Shown here: positions 36,293-44,260 of the stretch, in pieces
Layout of the letters: each line of letters begins with the position of its first letter
Position numbering within the stretch: position 1 is the stretch's first letter
Source of the DNA: G965212005 sp965212005
Lineage (GTDB): Bacteria; Pseudomonadota; Gammaproteobacteria; Porifericomitales; Porifericomitaceae
Assembly: GCA_965212005.1 (NCBI GenBank)
Contig: OZ243038.1
Span: forward strand, 124,001-188,000
Direction of reading: 5' to 3'
Length of the DNA stretch: 64,000 bases
Notes under the pieces: model-generated
Seen by the model: the letters and a program-made list of their open reading frames with translations, nothing else
What the model was told of the DNA's origin: nothing
The model's database searches: none
Program-made: the position numbers and the translations under genes

Positions 36293-37672
36293 TCAGGCTG
36301 GCTCCGGCGCTGGCGGGCGCAGGCTGACGAATTCTTCGGCGCTGGTGGGATGGATGCCGATCACCTGGTCCAGTTCTCGCTTGCGGATGCCGGCCTTAAT
36401 GGCGATGGCGAGCCCCTGGATAATCTCCGCCGCGTCCGGGTCCACCATATGGGCTCCCAGTACTCGCCCTCCATCGGCGGCCGTGATCAGCTTGATAAAG
36501 GATGATTCGCCGGCAGGCCCGAGCGCATAGCGCAGGGGCGTGAAGCGGGAACGGTATACTTCGATCTGGCCGTATTTCTCGCGTGCGCCGGGTTCATCCA
36601 GTCCCACCGAGGCGAGCGGCGGGGAACTGAAAACCGCGGTGGGAATATTTTCGTAGTTCGGCTGGGCCGATCGATCTCCGTACAGATGCTCCACCAGCGC
36701 TTCGGCTTCGGCCAAGGCAACCGGAGTGAGGTTGAAGGGCCGATCAGCGACGTCCCCGATCGCGTAGATGGAAGGTACTGAGCTGCGCCCGTGCCGATCC
36801 ACTGCGATGCCGCCGGGACGCAGCTGCACGCCGACCTGTTCCAGTCCCAGTGTATCGTGATGCGCCCGCCGGCCGATGGCGTACATGATTCGTTCCGTTG
36901 CTACGACCTCACCGTCTGCCAGCACGGCTTCCAATCCCTCGTCGCGGCGCCGAATCTCTTTCACCTGGGAGTGAAAAAGCAACTCGATGCCGCTGGCGCG
37001 CATGCGTTCCGCCAGGAAGGCGCGCAGTTCCCGGTCGAAGCCGCGCAGAAACAGCTCGCCACGGTAACTCAGTATGGTGCGTACTCCCAGGCGATGAAAG
37101 ATGCCGGCAAATTCCAGGGCGATGTAACCGCCGCCCACGATCAGGATGCTGGCTGGCAATTCAGGCAAAAAGAAGGCGTCGTCGGAGCTGATGACCCATT
37201 CCCGACCCGGCAGTTCAGGCAGTTGCGGGCGGCTGCCGGTGCTGATCAGAATATGCTGCGCCCGGTAGCGCTGACCCGCGACCTCTACGCTGTGCATATC
37301 CAGCAGCCGTGCCTGGCCTTCGATCAGTGTTACCCCGGCTTGATGCAGCAGTTTACGGTAGACTTGGTTCAATCTGCCGATCTCGCGATCCTTATGCGCT
37401 ATCAGTTGTTCCCAGTGAAACTGCGGGCGTTCGATCTGCCAGCCGTAGGCGGCAGCGCGTTCCAGTAGCCCGTGGTAGCCGGCACTGTAGAACAGCAGCT
37501 TTTTCGGGATACAGCCCAGGTTGACGCAAGTTCCCCCCAGTGCCCCGTGTTCGGCAATGATTACGTGCGCGCCGCGTTCGGCCGCGCGCCGCGCCGCTCG
37601 CACGCCTCCGGACCCGGCTCCGATGACGAGCAAATCGCACGTTGCCGCGTAAGTGGATTCAGTTTTATTCAT
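36293..37672 (-). CDS. gor: Glutathione-disulfide reductase-like flavoprotein
   Basis: 459 residues. FAD-binding GAGSGGVRAARRAA, redox-active disulfide GGTCVNLGCIPKK, second nucleotide-binding fold ILIVGGGYIALEFAGIF and the C-terminal catalytic GIHPTSAEE are as in glutathione reductase. SYRGELFLRGFD follows the second fold, where GR has an NADPH-phosphate arginine. It should reduce glutathione disulfide in the cytoplasm; trypanothione-type relatives are the main alternative. The start follows GGAG by six bases. About 30 bases upstream the sequence changes abruptly to AT-rich foreign DNA, so part of the native promoter may be lost. Confidence 0.9.
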   Translation of the reverse strand: MNKTESTYAATCDLLVIGAGSGGVRAARRAAERGAHVIIAEHGALGGTCVNLGCIPKKLLFYSAGYHGLLERAAAYGWQIERPQFHWEQLIAHKDREIGRLNQVYRKLLHQAGVTLIEGQARLLDMHSVEVAGQRYRAQHILISTGSRPQLPELPGREWVISSDDAFFLPELPASILIVGGGYIALEFAGIFHRLGVRTILSYRGELFLRGFDRELRAFLAERMRASGIELLFHSQVKEIRRRDEGLEAVLADGEVVATERIMYAIGRRAHHDTLGLEQVGVQLRPGGIAVDRHGRSSVPSIYAIGDVADRPFNLTPVALAEAEALVEHLYGDRSAQPNYENIPTAVFSSPPLASVGLDEPGAREKYGQIEVYRSRFTPLRYALGPAGESSFIKLITAADGGRVLGAHMVDPDAAEIIQGLAIAIKAGIRKRELDQVIGIHPTSAEEFVSLRPPAPEPA

Positions 37673-37703
37673 GAGTCTGCTCCGTAGTGTGTCTATGCCG
37701 CTC

Positions 37704-38163
37704 GTTTCAAACATTCCATACTATCTCACAGGGAATATAATAAAAAGATTTTTAACCCTAAATAATAAGCCAAAGAGCATTACTCTAATGATTCAAAGAG
37801 AAGTAGCAGATAGAATAATAAGTAATAAAGAAAGCATTTTATCTTTGTCTGTAAAATTCTACGGTGAAGCAAAGAAAATAAGTAATGTATCCAAAAAAAT
37901 GTTTTCTCCTGTGCCAAAAGTTGATTCTGCAATTATAACGATAGTGAATATAAAGAAAAGAGATAAAGACTTGGAGAAAAAATTCTTTGATTTAATTAAA
38001 TCCGCATTCTCTCATAAGAGAAAAATTGTCCTAAATAATCTATAAAAAAGAGGAATCGAAAGAAAACATAAAGAAACTTTTTGAAAAAGAGGGAATACCT
38101 CTTAATGCAAGAGGGGAAGATATACCATATTCAATGTGGATAAAAATAGCCAAAATAATTTAG
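37704..38163 (+). pseudogene. Fragment of a foreign ksgA (16S rRNA dimethyladenosine transferase)
   Basis: The frame encodes the second half of a KsgA/RsmA protein: NIPYYLTGNIIKRFL (the NxPY active-site motif), LMIQREVADRI, ESILSLSVKFYGE and FSPVPKVDSAII. The first half, with the SAM-binding loop, is missing at the junction. At about 38035-38045 the frame breaks; shifting by one base restores EESKENIKKLFEKEG and GEDIPYSMWIKIAKII before a TAG at 38161, a normal KsgA ending. Codon use is extremely A/T-rich, unlike every neighbour. The ESILSLSVKxYGE pattern is what I recall from Parcubacteria and related Patescibacteria; the donor is inferred. Confidence 0.85.
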
Positions 38164-38213
38164 TTATCCACATCAATAAATACAATGTAATAAAATATAT
38201 TTATAATAAAGCA

Positions 38214-38483
38214 ATGTTAGATGAATATTTACCCTTTATAGTTCTTGGAGCATTAGGAGGATTTATCCGTGGTCTTGTAGGAATAGGGAAAGAAATAAGA
38301 GAGAATAAAACAGGGGAAATAGAAGATATAAGGTGGTATTACTTCTCCTTTTCTTTATTCTCAGGAATATTAATCGGAGGAGTAGCAGGGGTGTTCGTCT
38401 TTGATCCAAAATATTCAATTCTTGTAGGATATGCAGGGACGGACTTCCTTGAATCTTTGTATAAAATAGGGATAAAAAAATAA
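38214..38483 (+). CDS. Small membrane protein of foreign (AT-rich) origin
   Basis: 89 residues from this ATG; an earlier ATG at 38136 would start inside the ksgA tail. Two hydrophobic segments are seen: LPFIVLGALGGFIRGLVGIG near the N-terminus and FSLFSGILIGGVAGVFVF in the middle, separated by a charged stretch KEIRENKTGEIEDIRW. Function unknown; such small two-helix proteins are common in reduced genomes and phages. It shares the A/T-rich codon use of the ksgA fragment, so both came in together. Confidence 0.6.
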   Translation: MLDEYLPFIVLGALGGFIRGLVGIGKEIRENKTGEIEDIRWYYFSFSLFSGILIGGVAGVFVFDPKYSILVGYAGTDFLESLYKIGIKK

Positions 38484-38506
38484 ATCCTGTATATATAAAT
38501 TGATAG

Positions 38507-38532
38507 CCCCCGCTCAATAAATTGAGCGGGGG
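38507..38532. other. Strong stem-loop after the small membrane protein
   Basis: CCCCCGCTCAAT and its exact complement ATTGAGCGGGGG separated by two bases. It lies 24 bases after the stop codon and may terminate transcription, but no T-run follows on either strand. Confidence 0.6.
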
Positions 38533-38666
38533 TGTAAGTGGGAGAAAGCAGTGTGAAATCACATTCTTATCTTTTTACTCAAGATGAAATATGTCGAACA
38601 CTGCTGCAGGATATCCTTTGATGTGAATTTATGATCCTTCCATAACTTCGCATCAGATAATAGGAC

Positions 38667-39230
38667 TGACCTTCCCCCTGTTGGGTAGCCATTCAAAGAG
38701 AGACAAAAATATCATATCATGCAGCCTCTGCCTCGAACACGGTCGGTGCCCGATAGCCCAATGAGCTGTGTGGTCGTACATTGTTGTAGTGATGTCGCCA
38801 GTCGTTGATGATCTGCCTGGCATCATTGAGCGACCTAAACCAATGTTGATTCAGGCAGCCGTCACGGAAGCGTCCGTTGAAGCTCTCAACAAACGCATTT
38901 TGTGTTGGTTTCCCAGGCTGGATGAAGCAGAGTTTTACTTTGGTTTTGTGTGCCCAGAAAAACAGGGCCTTGCTGGTCAGTTCCGGACCATTGTCCAGTA
39001 CGATCGAGGTGGGCAATGAGCGCGTCATGGCGAGTTCATCCAGATAGCGCGCCAGACGAGCGCCGGAGATGGACGTGTCAACCAGTTGGCCTACACATTT
39101 TCGAGAGAAGTCATCTATGATGCTTAGGATCCGGAACCGTCGGCCATTCGCCAATTGGTCGTGCACAAAGTCCAATGACCAACGTTCGTTCACCCGGGTA
39201 GGTAATGCCATCGGTATCCGAGGTTGGTGG
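38667..39230 (-). mobile_element. IS3-family element copy 1, 5'-truncated
   Basis: Only the distal part of the element remains. Its outer end, TGACCTTCCCCC, matches the terminal repeat of copy 2 (TGACCTTTCCCCC), including the GGTAGCCA and TTCAAAGAGA blocks inside. The element stops exactly where copy 2 begins (39230/39231), in the middle of orfB and with opposite orientation, as if copy 2 had inserted into it and the rest was then lost. Confidence 0.85.
38717..39211 (-). pseudogene. IS3-family transposase orfB, N-terminally truncated
   Basis: 164 residues cover the rve/DDE integrase domain: SLDFVHD, VLDNGPE and FVESFNGRFRD contain the three acidic residues. The helical N-terminal part of OrfB and all of orfA are missing. 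It differs from copy 2 at scattered residues (for example DQLANGRRFRILSI against DPLANGRRIRVLNI), so the two are diverged copies. Not expected to be functional. Confidence 0.88.
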
Positions 39231-40375
39231 TGACCTTTCCCCCGAAAAGGTAGCCAGTTTCAAAGAGACTTTTCCCATAGAATCGACCATATGGAGGTCT
39301 CAAAATGAAAGGCAAGCGTTACAGTGAAGAACAGATCATTGGTATTTTGAAGGAGCATGAAGCTGGCATGCCGGCGCAGAACGTGGTCCGTAAGCACGGC
39401 ATAGCCAACGGCACGCTGTATCGATGGAAAGCGAAGTAGGGTGGCATGGAGGTCTAGCAAGCAAAGCGATTGCGGGCGCTGGAGGCGGAAAATGCGAAGT
39501 TGAAGCGATTGTTGGCCGATACGTTGCTGGAAAAGACCGCACTGGAGGACGTACTCGGAAAAAAATGGTGAGGCCGGCGCAGCGACGCGGCGCCGTCGTG
39601 TATATGCAGTCGGCCTATCGCATGAGTCAACGCAGGGCGTGCCGGCTGGCGCTACTCAGCCGCAAAGCGACTGCCTACCCAGCCGTTGCACGCAATGACG
39701 GCGCAGAGCGGCTCAAGGAGCTGGCCGAGCGCTACCCGCGATACGGGTATCTGATGTTGCATGCATTGCTCAAGGCCCAGGGCCTGGTGGTCAACCGCAA
39801 ACGCACCTATCGACTGTATACGGCGCTCGGCATGCAAATAAGAACCAGGCGGCGTAAGAAGCTCCACCAACCTCGGATACCGATGGCATTACCTACCTGG
39901 GTGAACGAACGTTGGTCATTGGACTTTGTGCACGACCCATTGGCGAATGGCCGACGGATCCGGGTGCTAAACATCATAGATGACTTCTCTCGAAAATGTG
40001 TTGGCCAACTGGTTGACACGTCCCTCTCCGGCACTCGTCTGGCGCGCTATCTGGATGAACTCGCCATGACGCGCTCATTGCCCACCTCGATCGTGCTGGA
40101 CAATGGTCCGGAACTGACCAGCAAGGCCATGTTTTTCTGGGCGCACAAAACCAAAGTAAAACTCTGCTTCATCCAGCCTGGGAAACCCACTCAGAATGCA
40201 TTTATTGAAAGCTTTAACGGGCGCTTACGCGACGGCTGCCTGAATCAACATTGGTTTAGGTCGATCAATGAGGCCAGGCAGATCATTAACGACTGGCGAC
40301 ATCACTACAACAATGTGCGACCACACAGCTCATTGGGTTACCGGACACCGACCGTGTTCAAGGCGGGTGGTCCTC
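39231..40375 (+). mobile_element. IS3-family element copy 2, 3'-truncated
   Basis: The left terminal repeat TGACCTTTCCCCC starts at 39231, followed by orfA and orfB. Sequence similarity to copy 1 ends shortly after CCGTGTTC near 40365; the right terminal repeat is absent and GC-rich native sequence follows. No target duplication can be tested because the right end is gone. Confidence 0.85.
39305..39570 (+). pseudogene. IS3-family transposase orfA with two in-frame amber codons
   Basis: MKGKRYSEEQIIGILKEHEA is a normal HTH_Tnp_1 start. TAG interrupts the frame after WKAK and again after GGMEV; beyond them the frame reads QAKRLRALEAENAKLKRLL to LGKKW, the usual leucine-zipper end. A run of seven A precedes the orfB start, where IS3 elements shift frame. 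TAG ends other genes here, so it is a true stop. Confidence 0.85.
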
Positions 40376-40386
40376 CGTTTGGGTAA
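39565..40386 (+). CDS. IS3-family transposase orfB (DDE), 3' end replaced
   Basis: 273 residues from the ATG that overlaps the orfA stop. It has the helical HTH_21 region (RYPRYGYLMLHALLKAQG) and an intact DDE domain: SLDFVHD, VLDNGPE, FIESFNGRLRD, then HHYNNVRPHSSLGYRTP. The last ten residues (FKAGGPPFG) differ from copy 1 and come from read-through into flanking DNA. With orfA broken and one end lost, the element is probably immobile, although the protein might still act in trans. Confidence 0.88.
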   Translation: MVRPAQRRGAVVYMQSAYRMSQRRACRLALLSRKATAYPAVARNDGAERLKELAERYPRYGYLMLHALLKAQGLVVNRKRTYRLYTALGMQIRTRRRKKLHQPRIPMALPTWVNERWSLDFVHDPLANGRRIRVLNIIDDFSRKCVGQLVDTSLSGTRLARYLDELAMTRSLPTSIVLDNGPELTSKAMFFWAHKTKVKLCFIQPGKPTQNAFIESFNGRLRDGCLNQHWFRSINEARQIINDWRHHYNNVRPHSSLGYRTPTVFKAGGPPFG

Positions 40387-41057
40387 TGAGCGTACAGAAA
40401 GCGCCGTGTGTAAAGGGCAGCGCGTAGGAAGGGAGCGCAGTGCCTGGGTGTGCTCTGCCGCAAGCCGGAGGGTGCCGGCATGGGGAAGGCTCCGGAGGGT
40501 GCCGGCAAGGAGCGTCCCGGCAGATGAGCCGGGCGGCAAATGTGCGGCCGGCGGCGGCGCTGCTGTGCTATGATAGGGATCAGTGGAACATGATCCTGCG
40601 TTCAAACTCGTCGCAACGGCACAGGCAGTCACTGCTTGGGGCGGGCATCTGTGCACCGGGAATGAGGCTTCCGCGTTGCCTGTGAGGCCAATGGTCAGCG
40701 AGGGTCAGCGAGGGTCAGCGAGAGACGGGCGCATTATCGGGTTGGGGATTGGCGTGGATGCGGGAAAGCGGACAAGAAGGATAGACAGGTCGCCGAGGGC
40801 TGCGTGGCGAGTCGTGATCGCAGGTTGAGAGTGAGCGCGTTTTTGGCCGGGTTATTCATGGAGCGGCGGGAAAATCCTTGTTGTTTGCGCCCAACGCAGA
40901 GCCAATACCGGCTTTGCGGGCACCGTCCGCGCCGGCAGCCCTTTGACCATCTCCGCTCTATTCGGTGGGGTGCACTGTTCTCTGTTGCCGCGTATCGGAT
41001 CGCCTGCGCTTCAGCCATCGCGTACCGGTGTGAGCGGCGGCCGGAGGCAGTGCCGTC
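40387..41057. other. Gap between the IS remnant and the PerM-type gene
   Basis: No gene recognised. It contains a 16-bp direct repeat (CCGGAGGGTGCCGGCA at 40465 and 40492) and three perfect copies of a 10-bp unit GGTCAGCGAG (40693-40722). Composition is GC-rich like the host. Confidence 0.5.
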
Positions 41058-42086
41058 ATGCTGAAGCAGCTCTCTATACCATTGCTGCTGGTACTCATCG
41101 GTTTCCTGCTGTACGTGGGCCGGCCGGTGCTGTTGCCTTTTGTGCTGGCACTGTTTCTCTGGTATCTGATCAACGCTTTGGCCCGCTTGGTCGCGGAGGG
41201 TTCCCGGCGTTGGCTGGTCCCGCTGCCAGAACGGCTTTGCCTGGGTATTGTGCTGTTGCTGTTGGTTGCGCTGCTCTGGTTCCTGGGCGGATTGATCGCG
41301 GACAGCACTCAGCGCATCGGGGAGGAGCTGCCCGGCTACGTGGAGCGGCTGGAGCGGTTAGTGGAAAGTTTAGCTGACCGCTTCGGCGTGGAAACGCTGC
41401 CCCGGCTGGACCTGTTGGAGGGGCTCAACGTAGGTGCCTTGTTGACGGGGCTGTTCTCTTCCCTGGCTGCCTTGCTCGGTAGCGGCGGCATCGTGCTTTT
41501 ATACATCGTCTTTTTGCTGTTGGAGCAGCGGAGTTTTCCGGCCAAGGTGCAAGCGCTTTTCCCCACGCCGGAACGGCAACGGCAGGTGCAGCAACTGCTG
41601 GCTGCCATTGACGCCGATATACGTTCCTACCTGCTGCTCAAGGGCCTGATGAGTTTGTTGACTGCCACGGGCAGCTATTTTTTGATGCGCCTGGTAGGAG
41701 TGGATTTTGCTGAATTATGGGCCTTGCTGATCTTCCTGCTGAATTTCATTCCTTACCTGGGCTCGGTCATTGGGGTAGGGTTGCCGGTGTTGTTTGGCTT
41801 GTTGCAGTCGCTGGAACCAACGCATCTGTTGCTGCTGCTTGGCCTGCTGGCGGGATTGCAGATCCTGGTCGGCAACGTACTGGAGCCGCATCTATTCGGT
41901 AAAAGCCTGAATCTCAGTCCGGTCATGCTGCTCTTTACGCTGGCCGTCTGGGGCGGGGTGTGGGGCGGAACCGGGATGTTCCTGGCAGTGCCGATCATGG
42001 TGATTGTCATGATCGTATTTTCTAATATCCCCCAATTAAGGCCCATTGCGGTGTTGATGTCGCAGGACGGTCAATTACGGCACTGA
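41058..42086 (+). CDS. AI-2E family transporter (PerM/YdiK-type)
   Basis: 342 residues with about eight hydrophobic segments. It opens with IPLLLVLIGFLLYVGRPVLLPFVLALFLWY, and has the characteristic central region ELPGYVERLERLVESLADRFG and the LLIFLLNFIPYLGSVIGVGLP motif of the family. Some members export autoinducer-2, others are sodium/proton antiporters or have unknown substrates, so the call is to family only. It converges with the Sel1-repeat gene; the stops are 13 bases apart. Confidence 0.9.
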   Translation: MLKQLSIPLLLVLIGFLLYVGRPVLLPFVLALFLWYLINALARLVAEGSRRWLVPLPERLCLGIVLLLLVALLWFLGGLIADSTQRIGEELPGYVERLERLVESLADRFGVETLPRLDLLEGLNVGALLTGLFSSLAALLGSGGIVLLYIVFLLLEQRSFPAKVQALFPTPERQRQVQQLLAAIDADIRSYLLLKGLMSLLTATGSYFLMRLVGVDFAELWALLIFLLNFIPYLGSVIGVGLPVLFGLLQSLEPTHLLLLLGLLAGLQILVGNVLEPHLFGKSLNLSPVMLLFTLAVWGGVWGGTGMFLAVPIMVIVMIVFSNIPQLRPIAVLMSQDGQLRH

Positions 42087-42099
42087 TCGCTGCGGCAGG

Positions 42100-44094
42100 T
42101 TACCGGCCTGGCAAAATGCGGCGCAGTACCTCCGCCTGGCGGCGGCCTGCCTCCAGCTCCTGCGGGTTGAACTGGTTCTCCAGGTTGCCCAGTGCGCGCA
42201 GGTCTGGTTCAGCGCCGACGTCTGCTACGACGCGGAACCAGGCATAGGCATTGATTCGATCTTCCGCCGTGCCATTGGTCAGGTACATCATTCCCAGGTT
42301 GCGCTGCGCGATCACGTGACCCTGCAGGGCGGCTTTTTCATACCACTGCGTTGCCTGCTCCAGATCCTGCTCGGTGCCGTGACTGTAGGTGTAGGCAATG
42401 GCGACCTTGTACTGGGCCGGCGCGTAGCCTTGCCGGGCAGACTTGAGAAACCATTGAAAGGCCAATGCCTCGTTCTGCTCTCTGCCGGCGCCGAGCTCAT
42501 AGAGCACGCCTTCTTCGTAGTGGTTGCGGGCATCCTGCAGTTGCGCCTGCCGGGCCGCACTCCGGTCCGTCGCCTGCTGGCTGATGCGTGCCGGGAAAGC
42601 GGCGGTTTCCGGCCCCGTCGCGGTGTTTCCCGGCGCCTGGTTCAAGGCCTGCCGCCCTGGGGCAGGCGACGGTTTCAGGCCGGTGTGCAGGCTGGCTTCG
42701 ATCAATTGGTTGGCATTTTCCAGGTTTTCTTCCCGCAGCAATTCCGCATCCAGCCGGTCCCACTGCTCCAATGCCTGCTGTGCCGGCTCCCATCCCTGCG
42801 CTTGTGCGAGCCGGTACCATTTCCTGGCCTGGGTCGGGTCTGCTTGTACGCCTTCCCCGACCAGGTATAACTGGCCCAGCCAATACTGGGACTGCGGCTG
42901 ACTTTGTTCCGCCGCCCGGCGAAACCAGTGGAAGGCAATCGAGCGGTCCCGAATGACTCCGCGTCCCAGGTAGTACATGGCGCCCAGGACTTCCTGCGCC
43001 CGCGCGTCGCCCCGCACGGCGAGCGGTTCGAACCGGAGCAGCGCTTCCGTCTCCAGGGATACGGCGGGTTCCGGGAACGCCGGGGACTCCGTTGCAGGGT
43101 CAGGAGCCGCAGGCCCGGGGTTTTGCGGTGCGGCTGCCGGCGCGGGTCGCTCCTCCAGCGGCGGAACTACGCGGGCAACGGGAACCGCGTCCGGCACGCT
43201 CTGTCCCGGCTCTTGCGGCGCTGGGCTGGCGTCTGCCGGGATCCCTGGTAGCGCCGATACAGGCGGGTTCGCGCCATCCGGCGCAGCCTCCTCCGCCAGG
43301 GCGGTTCGGGCACCGCGCAATTCCTGTATGGCTGCCTGGTAACCTTGTGCGGCTGCCTGCTGTAGCCAGTAGCGGGCCCGGTTCCGATCCTGCGTCACGC
43401 CAAAGCCCATGCGATAGAGCAGGCCAAGGTTGTACTGCGCCTGGGCTGCCCCCAGGCGGGCGGCGAGATCATACCAATAGGCGGCTTGCGCGATGTCTTG
43501 CGGGATCCCCTGGCCGATGTTGTACATGCTCGCCAGATGCATTTGCGCTGAAACATGATCCTGCCGGGCGGCGGCATCGAACCAGTGCGCCGCTTGCGAT
43601 AAATCCTGTGCTTGTCCGTCGCCATAGTAGTAGCTGAGGGCGAGCTTGTACTGGGCCGGGGCATGGCCTTGTTCGGCCGCTTGCCGATACCACTGTGCCG
43701 CCTGCTGCAGGTCAGGCGCGGTACCGTGCCCGTGGGCGTGCACCAGGCCCAGGTTGTATTGTGCGTCGGCGGAGCCATGCAGCGCCGCTGCCTGCAGCCA
43801 GCGCTGTGCCAGCGCATAGTCCTGGGGCAGGTGTTCGCCCTTATAGTAGAGGTAGCCGATATAGGCCTGGGCGGCGATGTCTCCCGCTTCAGCCTGTCTC
43901 AGGTAGGCTGCGGTATCGACTGCCGCGTCGGCGGCGCCTTGTGCCACCGTGTTTCCCGGCAGGGTGCCAAGCAGCGCGGCAAGACTGGCCTGCAGCAGGA
44001 AAAAACTCAGTGCGACTTTGTTCGCGCAGCCGATCGAGCCGCCCGACCGGCAGTTTCGGTTTCGAAGATCCCCGTGCATATCCGTTTGGCGCAT
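42100..44094 (-). CDS. Secreted Sel1-repeat (TPR-like) protein
   Basis: 664 residues. A hydrophobic signal (about 29-50, SFFLLQASLAALLGTLPG) precedes ten Sel1-like repeats in three groups: five at about 70-245 (for example AQYNLGLVHAHGHGTAPDLQ), two near 365-440 and three near 555-660, separated by Pro/Ala-rich linkers. Such repeats form a curved helical scaffold for protein contacts, here in the periplasm. No enzymatic domain is present and the partner is unknown. The start may instead be the ATG five codons later. Confidence 0.85.
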   Translation of the reverse strand: MRQTDMHGDLRNRNCRSGGSIGCANKVALSFFLLQASLAALLGTLPGNTVAQGAADAAVDTAAYLRQAEAGDIAAQAYIGYLYYKGEHLPQDYALAQRWLQAAALHGSADAQYNLGLVHAHGHGTAPDLQQAAQWYRQAAEQGHAPAQYKLALSYYYGDGQAQDLSQAAHWFDAAARQDHVSAQMHLASMYNIGQGIPQDIAQAAYWYDLAARLGAAQAQYNLGLLYRMGFGVTQDRNRARYWLQQAAAQGYQAAIQELRGARTALAEEAAPDGANPPVSALPGIPADASPAPQEPGQSVPDAVPVARVVPPLEERPAPAAAPQNPGPAAPDPATESPAFPEPAVSLETEALLRFEPLAVRGDARAQEVLGAMYYLGRGVIRDRSIAFHWFRRAAEQSQPQSQYWLGQLYLVGEGVQADPTQARKWYRLAQAQGWEPAQQALEQWDRLDAELLREENLENANQLIEASLHTGLKPSPAPGRQALNQAPGNTATGPETAAFPARISQQATDRSAARQAQLQDARNHYEEGVLYELGAGREQNEALAFQWFLKSARQGYAPAQYKVAIAYTYSHGTEQDLEQATQWYEKAALQGHVIAQRNLGMMYLTNGTAEDRINAYAWFRVVADVGAEPDLRALGNLENQFNPQELEAGRRQAEVLRRILPGR

Positions 44095-44260
44095 GCTCCG
44101 CTATTCGCCCGTGTCCCTCAACAGGCGGCTTTACTTGCTACGATGGGGGAAGAGGAGGACGCGTCCCCTGGAGGGTCTATGCCGCTACGGGAGAGGGGCC
44201 GCCGCGCCACTGCATTCCGCTATTCCAACGGGTGGGTTGTTGCAACGTCAGGCACTGCGT

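Noticed and set aside
38507..38532. Standard rho-independent terminator
   Set aside because: Strong stem but no T-run on either side, so listed only as a stem-loop.
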